Assembly: GCA_014323675.1 (NCBI GenBank)
Contig: JACONN010000002.1
Location: 1 to 64,000 of the forward strand
Source: Hormoscilla sp. GM7CHS1pb
GTDB lineage: Bacteria > Cyanobacteriota > Cyanobacteriia > Cyanobacteriales > Desertifilaceae
Reading direction: 5' to 3'
Length of the DNA: 64,000 bases
The notes beneath the pieces are model-generated. The model was not told the DNA's origin. It ran no database searches and saw only the letters and a list, made by a program, of their open reading frames with translations. Made by a program: the position numbers and the translations under genes. Shown here in pieces: positions 37,316 to 45,138 of this stretch (positions are counted from its first letter, which is position 1; each line of letters opens with the position of its first letter).

Positions 37316-37807
37316 CTTTCTCTGACAAAATCTTAACTGATAGATAGTAGAAACCATGTTTTTCAGAAAAACATGGTTTCTGGGTTGACGACAATTACTA
37401 TTGACTGTGGACGGCGATCGGGGGTTCTGGGCTTCGGGGTGAGGGACATTCGGCACGATCTCAGTCGAGCCGCTCAACCGAACGGCAGCCTGGGCTTTAA
37501 TTGCTGCGGATGCCGGAATTTGAGCCTTTTGTTCTGCCTCTTTCAGACTGGGAAACAGAAAATGGTTTTCCTCAACGTACTGAGCTCCAAATAGTCCTTT
37601 TTCCGCCCAGAAGTACCGATCGGTAGTATGCTCATTTCGCTTGACTAGCAGTAAAGCTGGTGGCACAATGCCTTGAGCACGAATATACTTACGAGCCGCT
37701 GTCACGGGTTTATCTTCACCAGTTTCGATGTGATAGTGAGCAACTTGCTCAAGAATTCGACGCCCTTCTAGGCGACGACGACTTTTACGCTTGCGTCTCC
37801 TGGCCAA
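37298..37807 (-). CDS. DUF3155 family protein
   Basis: A 169-residue basic protein. The N-terminal MARRRKRKSRRRLEGRRILEQVAHYHIETGEDKPVTAARKYI and the block YFWAEKGLFGAQYVEENHFLFPSL define DUF3155, a small cyanobacterial family of unknown function. The last 40 residues or so look unlike the family. They include a translated hairpin (AGAAACCATG…CATGGTTTCT, 37349-37381), related to the hairpin repeats at 12.9 kb, so the natural stop was probably lost by repeat insertion and the protein reads into the next gene's 3' end. Confidence 0.85.
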   Translation of the reverse strand: MARRRKRKSRRRLEGRRILEQVAHYHIETGEDKPVTAARKYIRAQGIVPPALLLVKRNEHTTDRYFWAEKGLFGAQYVEENHFLFPSLKEAEQKAQIPASAAIKAQAAVRLSGSTEIVPNVPHPEAQNPRSPSTVNSNCRQPRNHVFLKNMVSTIYQLRFCQRKLRLGR

Positions 37808-37893
37808 TTTAGCTTACCTCCTTTTTCTGCGGACTCTGTAGTTAGCATAGCACTACCAAATCCCGAACAATTCTATCTAATCTAACTTAAAAC

Positions 37894-38061
37894 CTGGAGA
37901 GTGCGAAGTTCTCTGAAAATCTCCCGATCCTAAAAGCTGAACCCCTTGCTAATAAACGCTTACAGCGTTTATTAGCCCGCGAATTGCTCCGAAGGAGGTC
38001 GATCAGGCCCAAACCCGCTTCCATGCTTGAGCAGTTCCCCAAAGAACTTCGCACTGTCCAG
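37894..38061. ncRNA. Candidate structured RNA or small MITE with 19-bp closing stem
   Basis: CTGGAGAGTGCGAAGTTCT (37894-37912) pairs with AGAACTTCGCACTGTCCAG (38043-38061) over 19 positions with one G-G mismatch, enclosing about 130 bases. Inside, AATAAACGCTTACAGCGTTTATT (37951-37973) forms a perfect 9-bp hairpin. The whole is about 168 nt with no ORF. It could be a structured non-coding RNA (a 6S-like long-stem shape is possible) or a non-autonomous element with terminal inverted repeats. Strand cannot be decided from the sequence. Confidence 0.4.
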
Positions 38062-38432
38062 TTAAAACATCAACGGTACTTAAAATAGCTTAACAAAAAA
38101 GCCTTCCGAGCCAGGTGGTAAGCGGATGTAGGGGCAATCTTTCCCTGGAATAATATCTAAAAAGTAAAGAAAAGTATAAAATATGTAACAGTAGAGATGC
38201 CGATAACAATAGTCCGGACCGTTTTGGCTGTACGTAGCTGCAAGCCTTGCAGCGTCAGCCTTTCTATATAGAGCAATTTTAGGCAAGTTAGCCCTGGGGC
38301 AGACATTGAAAAAAATAAGGCGCTTTTGGCTGCAACCCTTGTGTTGTGGTCGTTCTGAGGGTCTAAAAACTGTCCGGAGTATTGCGATAAGATATAGGTT
38401 ACTCGTCACACGGTCTAGCCAGTACTGCTCCA

Positions 38433-39910
38433 ATGTTGATGTCCGCCAGTTCTGAATTTGTGGCTCTATGCCGATCGCAACTAGCCCTGTTAACTCAGGG
38501 ACTGGGGCTTCTGTGGGGGTTGTCTACTTGACAGAAAAGCTAGTAGAAGACGCCCAGACAAAGCTAATCCCGATCGTAGCATACCCAGAGATGGCTGCGG
38601 TTTGGCAGTCCAATCGGGCTCAGGTGCTGTTACCGTCTGGGGCGGGTATGGTGGAAATAATGCCTCGCAGATCGAGGGGTAGTACGAGTAGCCCGCCCCG
38701 AGTACATCGAAAGCTGCCGTCGGCAACAGGGGCTGAGACTAGAACGGGATCGGCTGGCTATAATGAGCAGGAGTTAATAGAGGAGGAGCTCTTGCCAGAA
38801 CACCAGTTGGTGTTGCCCCTGATGCATGAAGGGGCAGTGATGGGGTTACTGGTGACGGCGCGATCGGACAGAGCTTGGAATCAGAGGGAACAAAAGCAGA
38901 TCGCCCAGATTGCTAATACTGTAGCACTTGCCTGTATTTTAGACCAACGCTACCAATGGTTAAAAGAACAAGGGCTCCAATCTCGACTGACGATGGCTCA
39001 GCAACAAGATGTTTTGGACAATCTGTTGCATCAGTTCCGAAATCCTCTGACGGCCCTGCGCACCTTTGGCAAGCTGCTGCTGAAGCGACTGTTACCAGAA
39101 GATAGCAATCGCACGGTGGCCCAGAGTATTGTCCGGGAAAGCGATCGCCTGCAAGAATTGCTGCAACAGTTCGACGCGGCCCTGGATATAGTAGACGTGG
39201 AAACAGATGACGTGCTAGATTCCGAAGCTCAAAAGGAGGCAAGGCCAGTCGGATTACTGCCGGCGTCTAATTCCTTGGGGAGCAGGGATTTAACTCTGGA
39301 ATCTTACTCCGTGGCCGCAATACTAGCACCGCTACTCGCTTCGGCAGAGGCGATCGCCCAGGAACGCCAGCTAGGTTTACATGTGGAAATACCCCAGGAA
39401 ATGCCGCCAGTGCAAGCAGATATCCAGGGGTTGCGAGAAGTGTTAAGCAATATAATTGATAATGCCTTGAAATATACACCAGCAGGAGGAGATCTGTACG
39501 TTCAGGTAGGAGTACAGCCTCAAGGTGACAAGGTGTTAATTGCTGTGAGTGACACCGGTCCGGGCATTCCCCCCGAAGACCGTCCCCACGTGTTCGAGCG
39601 CAATTATCGGGGAGTGCAGGGGGAAACAGAGATATTTGGTACGGGTTTGGGATTGGCGATCGCCTCTGAGTTAGTCTCCCAAATGCAGGGTGAAATGCAA
39701 GTGTTCTCCCCAGCACTGTACCCAGAAGGAAGCGTCAGGGGAACTACCTTTATTGTCTGGTTACCGATGTTCGCGCAGTCAGCAAGGGGGATTAAAGCTG
39801 AGTATTCGGTCCGCCGGCACATCACCTCCACGCTGGTTTCAGTATCTTTAACTGTTCGGAACAATGTCTTCGGCGATTTAGCTGTCCCGCTGCTGCTACT
39901 GACTCGATAG
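38433..39910 (+). pseudogene. Histidine kinase with GAF-like N-terminal domain, frameshifted and 3'-altered
   Basis: The natural start is ATG 38433 (MLMSASSEFVALCRSQLALLTQG), in another frame from the rest; the slip is near 38500. The main frame (38468-39910) has a GAF-like sensor part with a repeat inserted at 38676-38712 (RGSTSSPPRVHRK). The phospho-acceptor box is LLHQFRNPLTALRTFGKLL, followed by N box NIIDNALKYTP, G1 DTGPGIPPED and G2 GTGLGLAIASEL. After GTTFIVWLPMFAQSA, where such kinases end, about 40 extra residues are antisense to the inverted ligase fragment, so the original stop was replaced by the rearrangement. No response regulator lies next to it. Confidence 0.8.
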
Positions 39911-40110
39911 ACAACTGCTTTCTCTGACCGAAACAACTTTGGATTTTCAGACAGATCTACGGGGGTGACAATAGGCAATTGTGGAAGATCCTTCAAACCA
40001 GAGAATGAGCTAATGTCAATGCCCGCCCGAGAGTAAAGATTGCGATAATAGGGACATTCATTCCCAGCACGTTGCACGATTGTCCTGAGCTTTTCGTCTA
40101 AGCTTTTCAT
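39784..40110 (-). pseudogene. N-terminal half of a LuxE/PaaK-type AMP-forming ligase, inverted
   Basis: From ATG 40110, with ribosome site AAAGGAGCAGG upstream, the minus strand reads MKSLDEKLRTIVQRAGNECPYYRNLYSRAGIDI…LPQLPIVTPVDLSENPKLF…. The ANL-superfamily P-loop follows as SSSSGTAKSPKTLFRT. Recognisable similarity stops around TEYSALIPL (about 39784). The C-terminal half of the same kind of enzyme starts on the plus strand at about 40122. The simplest reading is that a piece of about 350 bp carrying the N-terminal half was inverted in place. Confidence 0.65.
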
Positions 40111-40121
40111 ATATCCTGCTC

Positions 40122-41033
40122 CTTTACCACCTGGAAGCCTGTAAAAAGTTGGGTATTCTGGCAATTCCCGGTGGACTTTCCGTAACAGACAAGAGGATGC
40201 TGGCTCTTCTGTCAATTTTCCAGCCCAATGCCATTTTTACGTCACCGTCGCGGCTATGTCAGATAACTCAACAATATTGGAATAAGGGAGGAAAGCCATT
40301 TCCGATTACTAAAATCTTGCTGGCTGGCGAACCTTGTTCTGCATCCCAGCGATCCCAGATTCGAGACTTTTGGGAAACAGAACCCCACAACCTTTACGGA
40401 AGTGAAGAAACAGACGGACTAGCGGGTTCTTGCTCCCAGCAGGCAGGACTCCACTTCATGGACGATTTGTACTATCTGGAACTGCTGGAACTAGGAACAG
40501 ATAAAAAGGTTCCCGACGGCAAAGCTGGGGAAGCGGTAATCACTTCTTTGTATTCCGAGGGAACACCTCTAATTCGTTACCGCCTTGGGGACATTATTGA
40601 ACCCTACCTCAGTCAATGTCCTTGCGGTGAAAAGTGGCCGAGAATCAAGGTCATCGGGCGCAGTCAACAGGCATTCTTCCTCTATGACGGCATCAAGCTA
40701 CATTCCTATCAGATTCGCTCTGCCTTGACCAGTGTCTATCCAGAACTGGATCTATACCAGGCTGTTTTACGACCCGGAGATGACGGGGTAGATGAAGTTG
40801 AAATTATGATTAGTCCAGCCATTACAGATACATCCCAGGGTATGCTGGAAGCGATTGAGGAGACATTATGGTCGTCATCCCTCGATCTTGCAGCAGCCAA
40901 GGATATCGGAAAATTGCGGTTCCGAATTGCATCAGATGAAGAGATGCTGATGACACGACGGGGTAAAACGCCGGAACTGATAGATCTGCGCCATGGAAAC
41001 GAACGGGAATTCCTTAAAAGGAATAGTGGTTAA
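40122..41033 (+). pseudogene. C-terminal half of the LuxE/PaaK-type AMP-forming ligase
   Basis: The frame is open from before 40122 (LYHLEACKKLGILAIPGGLSVTDKRMLALL…). It contains ITKILLAGEPCSASQRSQIRDFWETEPHNLYGSEETDG (the YGxTE-type motif) and LIRYRLGDIIEPYLSQCPCGEKWPRIKVIGR, with the RYRxGD hinge and the small zinc-like CPCG of PaaK/LuxE enzymes. It lacks its own P-loop. These enzymes adenylate a carboxylic acid for transfer to CoA, a carrier protein or an amine. The stop overlaps the start of the AlkD-like gene (TAATG), so they were in one operon. Confidence 0.75.
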
Positions 41034-41779
41034 TGCAACTCCAAATCAGTTCAGAATCCTCAGTTCCAGAAATCATTGGGTATCTCAAAACCATAGGAAC
41101 CGAGTCCCACAAAAAAAGTGTAGGACGTATGGGTGTACCCACTGACATGGCCATAGGGATACCTACTGCCAGAATCCGCAAGCTCGGAAAGCAAATTGGT
41201 CGGAACCAGAAGCTGGCACTAGACCTGTGGAAGTCTGGCTTCCACGAAGCGAAACTGTTAGCGGTTCTTGTGGCCCAACCAGATAAGATGACCGAGGCAG
41301 TTATTGAGAATTGGCTTGAAGATGTGGTTTCCTGGGATTTATGCGACCACTTGTGCAACAATCTGTTTCGCCATATGCCTTCTTGCATCGAAAAAATTCC
41401 TAACTGGGCAAGAGATAATCGGGAGTTTTTTCGGCGAGCAGCCTTTTCTTTAATTGCTATGTTAGCAATTCACCAGCCAGATATTGCTGACGATGTGATT
41501 GAGTTGTATCTTGTATTGATTCGAGACTACGCCAATGACTCAAGAAACTATGTAAAAAAGGCAATTAGTTGGGCTTTGCGAGAAATCGGTAAGAAGGACT
41601 TTTCCACTCAGGAAAAAGCGATCGTACTAGCTGCTGAACTCTGTGAGAGAACAAATAGGGCAGAGCGTTGGGTAGGTAAAAATGCGCTGAAGGAATTGGA
41701 AACTTTGGTTGAAATTCCCGAACGTAGCCGTCTTTTGTCCTCCCACACCAAGATGGGCAGCAAACTTCAACAAGGTTAG
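41033..41779 (+). CDS. DNA alkylation repair protein (AlkD-like HEAT-repeat glycosylase)
   Basis: A 248-residue all-helical protein of the AlkC/AlkD family. It has the approach GRMGVPTDMAIGIPTARIRKLGKQIGRN, then WLEDVVSWDLCDHLCNN, where W and D four residues apart match the catalytic-site Trp/Asp of AlkD. Later come RDYANDSRNYVKKAISWALREIGKKD (the conserved Arg/Lys-rich region and second Trp) and RWVGKNALKELE. AlkD removes bulky or cationic N3/N7-alkyl purines without base flipping, and homologues protect producers of DNA-alkylating natural products. The ATG overlaps the ligase stop by one base. Intact. Confidence 0.88.
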   Translation: MQLQISSESSVPEIIGYLKTIGTESHKKSVGRMGVPTDMAIGIPTARIRKLGKQIGRNQKLALDLWKSGFHEAKLLAVLVAQPDKMTEAVIENWLEDVVSWDLCDHLCNNLFRHMPSCIEKIPNWARDNREFFRRAAFSLIAMLAIHQPDIADDVIELYLVLIRDYANDSRNYVKKAISWALREIGKKDFSTQEKAIVLAAELCERTNRAERWVGKNALKELETLVEIPERSRLLSSHTKMGSKLQQG

Positions 41780-41800
41780 GTAAGAGGAGAGTCGAAAGAC

Positions 41801-42328
41801 ATGAAGCCAGTTCAATTAAGTGCTAATCAACTAAATATTTTCGTTGGCGGGCCGATTCAATATGCACTCGGAGAAAAAGGCTTCGACCAACCGCTCAAAA
41901 ACTCAATCGCTCTAGTGATTGAGCAGCTCCTATCTAAAAAATACAACGTTTTCTCTGCCCATTTGGATGAAAAATTCGGCGTTGATACCTATTTGTTTAC
42001 CCCAGACAGGGTTACGCAACGGGACTACGCCTGGATGCAGTCCTGTGATGCTTTTATAGCCTTACTTCCAGGAAGCCAAGATGGTCTGCCATACCGCACC
42101 GATGGAACTCATGTGGAATTAGGCTGGGCATCAGCCCTTCAAAAACCGATAATCGTACTGACACACAAGCATTGTGTTGAAAAACTGTCCCATCTCGTCC
42201 GGGGTCTAAATCAACTGACTCCCGTCATTATTGCGGATATCCAAGAAGTACTAGCAAGTGAAGCGTACTTGAGCCAGCTTCTCTGTAGACTTACCGCTCG
42301 CCGTGCAGAACCTGTTTTGTCTGCTTGA
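41801..42328 (+). CDS. Nucleoside 2-deoxyribosyltransferase-like protein
   Basis: A 175-residue Rossmann-like protein of the NDT superfamily: NIFVGGPIQYAL (nucleotide-binding start), RDYAWMQSCDAFIALLPG, then DGTHVELGWASALQKPIIVLT. The last carries the conserved glutamate nucleophile in GTxxELGWA. The family includes deoxyribosyltransferases and nucleotide N-glycosidases such as those of nucleoside-antibiotic pathways. A GGAGAG ribosome site precedes ATG 41801. It follows the AlkD gene by 21 bases on the same strand. The actual reaction cannot be read from the sequence. Intact. Confidence 0.82.
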   Translation: MKPVQLSANQLNIFVGGPIQYALGEKGFDQPLKNSIALVIEQLLSKKYNVFSAHLDEKFGVDTYLFTPDRVTQRDYAWMQSCDAFIALLPGSQDGLPYRTDGTHVELGWASALQKPIIVLTHKHCVEKLSHLVRGLNQLTPVIIADIQEVLASEAYLSQLLCRLTARRAEPVLSA

Positions 42329-42426
42329 CTAACCACTAAAGCGAGATGAAAGGTAAGTTAGATATCTTTCTAGTTAGGAAATTTCTCAGAACCGCAAGAA
42401 AATCTCAAGATTAAACAAGGTCAATT

Positions 42427-42567
42427 ATGGAAAGACAAAATCCTCACCAAATCAAAAGTATTGTGATCCTCGGCGGCGGTACCGCCGATTGGTTATTTGC
42501 TGCCTACCTGAGCAAAGCATTGAATGTAGGTCAAGAGAAAAACTGTATACTAAAAATAGTGACATAA
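42427..42567 (+). pseudogene. N-terminal stump of a flavin-dependent tryptophan-type halogenase
   Basis: A 46-residue ORF: MERQNPHQIKSIVILGGGTADWLFAAYLSKALNVGQEKN, then CILKIVT and a stop. The start matches the FAD-binding N terminus of Trp halogenases (KIVIVGGGTAGWMAAAYLSKAL), with an Asp where the family has the second Gly of GTAGW. The rest of the roughly 500-residue enzyme is missing; the next ORF (RTX protein) begins 35 bases later. A ribosome-site-like AAGG lies upstream. It is too short to be functional and marks a deleted gene in this cluster. Confidence 0.65.
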
Positions 42568-42601
42568 AAAACTTTACTATGGTCTATACTAATAGTATCA
42601 G

Positions 42602-44254
42602 ATGCAGATAAAAAACATGAAGGTATTAACCGTGAAACATTTCAATCATTTTATAAAATTCATTGGCAAACCACTCAAAAGCAACGATCGTCTCTTTGGG
42701 GATCGGGGCAATGACTCCCTTAACGGTGATTCCGGCAACGCTCGTCTCTTTGGGGATCGGGGCAATGACTCCCTTAATGGTGGTTTGGGCAACGCTCGTC
42801 TCTTTGGGGGTCGGGGTAATGACTTACTTAACGGTGGTTTGGGCAACGCTCGTCTCTTTGGGGGTCGGGGCAATGACTCCCTTAACGGTGGTTTGGGCAA
42901 CGATCGCCTCTTTGGGGGTCGGGGCAATGACTTACTTAACGGTGGTGAAGGTGAAGATTACATTCAAGGTAATACCAGTAATGACTTCCTAACCGGTGGT
43001 GGAGGAGACGACCGGTTGCTTGGAGGGTTAGGCAATGATTTTCACGATGGTGGCAGCGGTGATGACCAGATTTGGGGTGGTCTTGGGAATGACTTTGTAT
43101 CAGGACTAGACGGAAATGATCTGCTGTTGGGAGGACCAGGCAATGATTTAGTTAATGGGCTCACTGGTAAGGACACTATTGTAGGTGGTTCAGGTAACGA
43201 CCTTTTGGTTGGAAGTGCAGAGGACGATCTTTTGTTCAACAGCGCAGGCAATGACTTCCTGCAAGGGGATACTGGAAGTGATCGCTTTGTCTTGGCTCCA
43301 ATTCAGGGATTTAACCTCGTTTTTGATTTTGAAGATGGTCGGGATTTTTTGGTATTAACCGGGGGACTAAGGTTTGATCACCTAACTATTAAGCCACTGC
43401 TCAACAGTACTGTAATCAGTCTGGCGAGTACAGGTAAATTGCTAGCTTTTGTTCCTTTTGCGCCAGCCAATCTGATTACAGCAGAAGATTTTCTGGTAGA
43501 TGATGATTTGGCTGATAGCTTGAAAGGGAGTTCAGATCCAACTCCGCTATCCTTATCTAGCAACGACAAGTTCTTCAAAAGTCAAGCCAATAACCAAACA
43601 GTTCAAAAAGGGGGTCCAGAGACTGATCTACTGAATGGTAGTAACGGTGACGATCTTCTTATGGGCAACGGGGGAAACGACTTTATAAGTGGCGAGGACG
43701 GCAACGATCAACTCTTTGGTGGTCCAGATGACGATGCACTTAACGGTGGTAACGGTGACGATCAGCTAATTGGAGGTGATGGTCGCGACTTCATACGGGG
43801 TGATAACGGTGACGATAGACTCCTTGGTGAGATAGGTAATGATGTCCTCACTGGTGGTCGCGGGAATGATCTTTTAATAGGCGGCGATGGCAGCAACATT
43901 CTTGATGGGAACGAAGGCAACGATATGCTTATCGGCGGTCCAGAACCTGATTTACTTCACGGAAGCGAGGGCAACGATTTTATCGATGGCGGTCTAGGCA
44001 TTGACTTTATTACTGGTGGTCCGGGGCGCGATCAATTTCTCATTACATCGGATTCAGGAACAGATACGATCTTCGACTTTGAAGACAATTTGGACTCTCT
44101 CATATTAGGTTCAGGGCTAACTTTCGATCAACTCTCTATTATCGCTAGCGGAAACAACGCTGTAATTAATCTTGCTGATAGCGGTGAACCAATCATGGCT
44201 TTAATTGGGATTCAACCCAACCTACTCACAGAGACAGATTTCATCATCTCATAA
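42602..44254 (+). CDS. RTX-type calcium-binding repeat protein
   Basis: A 550-residue protein made largely of the nonapeptide GGxGxDxLx. A first block (residues about 25-225) and a second (about 340-490) of repeats such as LFGGRGNDSLNGGLGNA and GNGGNDFISGEDGNDQLFGG are each followed by a hydrophobic C-terminal region (FVLAPIQGFNLVFDFEDGRDFLVLTGG and FLITSDSGTDTIFDFEDNLDSLILGSG). Such proteins fold on calcium outside the cell and are usually secreted by type I systems; no ABC or HlyD genes are nearby. The first block has five 54-base tandem copies (42683-42952), and in three of them the calcium-ligand Asp is Ala. It sits inside the biosynthetic operon but need not belong to it. Confidence 0.85.
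   Translation: MQIKNMKVLTVKHFNHFIKFIGKPLKSNDRLFGDRGNDSLNGDSGNARLFGDRGNDSLNGGLGNARLFGGRGNDLLNGGLGNARLFGGRGNDSLNGGLGNDRLFGGRGNDLLNGGEGEDYIQGNTSNDFLTGGGGDDRLLGGLGNDFHDGGSGDDQIWGGLGNDFVSGLDGNDLLLGGPGNDLVNGLTGKDTIVGGSGNDLLVGSAEDDLLFNSAGNDFLQGDTGSDRFVLAPIQGFNLVFDFEDGRDFLVLTGGLRFDHLTIKPLLNSTVISLASTGKLLAFVPFAPANLITAEDFLVDDDLADSLKGSSDPTPLSLSSNDKFFKSQANNQTVQKGGPETDLLNGSNGDDLLMGNGGNDFISGEDGNDQLFGGPDDDALNGGNGDDQLIGGDGRDFIRGDNGDDRLLGEIGNDVLTGGRGNDLLIGGDGSNILDGNEGNDMLIGGPEPDLLHGSEGNDFIDGGLGIDFITGGPGRDQFLITSDSGTDTIFDFEDNLDSLILGSGLTFDQLSIIASGNNAVINLADSGEPIMALIGIQPNLLTETDFIIS
42683..42952 (+). repeat. Five 54-bp tandem repeats within the RTX gene
   Basis: The unit begins AACGATCGTCTCTTTGGGG or AACGCTCGTCTCTTTGGGG and continues …GGGGCAATGACTCCCTTAAC. 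The copies are nearly identical and encode two nonapeptides each (RLFGGRGND + LNGGLGNA). The high identity points to recent unequal crossing-over. Confidence 0.85.
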
Positions 44255-44314
44255 GGGACGTTCATTTGTACTTTATTTCAGCAATGGAGCCAATTTAGCT
44301 AAAGGAGAACCACG

Positions 44315-45088
44315 ATGTCTGCTAAAACAGAGAGAACCTGGAAAATTACCTATCCTGACGATTGCGTAAAGTACATTGAGGCTTTTCGACGCGACTGTTG
44401 GGACCATCAGGGGGTTTGCCAACTGCTGCATGAATTCTTTTCGCAACAAGGTAACGTAGATACAGTATGTGAACTTGGAAGCGGTGCTGGCACTAACTTG
44501 ATGCACCTCTGCGATTATGGCTACGAATGCTTTGGTTATGATAGCAACCAGGAATCTATCGCAATCTCTAAAAGCCGAGCTGAGTCGAACGGAAAAAACA
44601 TTCATTTTGAATTGCTCGATTTTTCCAAGCGCTTGCCGAATCGTCAATTCGACGCTGTAGTGTCACTTTTCGTGCCAATTTCCCTTGAGGATATGGAGGA
44701 ACTTACAAAACGTTCCCTGCAAATCGTGAAACCTGGCGGTTACTTCGCCTCCATGTTACTGGCAGTTCTACCTGAATTTGAGAATGTACCAGAGCAGAAG
44801 GTGAACAGTACTGAATTTCTAGAAGTTGATGGTATACAAACGATTAGATTCAACTACTACAGAAAACATGGTCACCAAATCGAGTACAACGGGATCTACT
44901 TCGCTGGCGAACCTCAAGGTCCTCGAATGTTCCAAGATCGCGATCGCTACGATCTGATAACCAAAGATCAAATGTTAAAGATTCCAGAGACAAACTATCG
45001 CCATGTCTATCGTACCAGGATCGAAGGCAAGCCAGACCAATGTCCACCCATGACCTATGAAATCCTAGATATCTTTCAGAAAACATAA
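44315..45088 (+). CDS. Class I SAM-dependent methyltransferase
   Basis: A 257-residue protein. Motif I is VCELGSGAGTNLMHL, the acidic loop is YGYECFGYDSNQESI, and motif IV is FDAVVSLFVPISLED. The C-terminal half is specific to its own group and does not identify the substrate. A strong ribosome site (AAAGGAG) lies 8 bases before ATG 44315. It precedes the MATE transporter gene on the same strand. Likely a tailoring enzyme of the surrounding cluster, by position. Intact. Confidence 0.82.
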   Translation: MSAKTERTWKITYPDDCVKYIEAFRRDCWDHQGVCQLLHEFFSQQGNVDTVCELGSGAGTNLMHLCDYGYECFGYDSNQESIAISKSRAESNGKNIHFELLDFSKRLPNRQFDAVVSLFVPISLEDMEELTKRSLQIVKPGGYFASMLLAVLPEFENVPEQKVNSTEFLEVDGIQTIRFNYYRKHGHQIEYNGIYFAGEPQGPRMFQDRDRYDLITKDQMLKIPETNYRHVYRTRIEGKPDQCPPMTYEILDIFQKT

Positions 45089-45138
45089 AAAGACTCACTG
45101 CTTGTGTAAAGTACCTTGCTGTGTTGGAGAGTAAAACC

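Noticed and set aside
38080..38433. 117-codon minus-strand frame between the DUF3155 gene and the histidine kinase
   Set aside because: The protein has no family features and overlaps the upstream end of the kinase gene; the composition looks like non-coding DNA.
42683..42952. Tandem array suspected to be non-coding satellite
   Set aside because: The 54-base units are in frame with calcium-binding nonapeptides across the whole RTX ORF.
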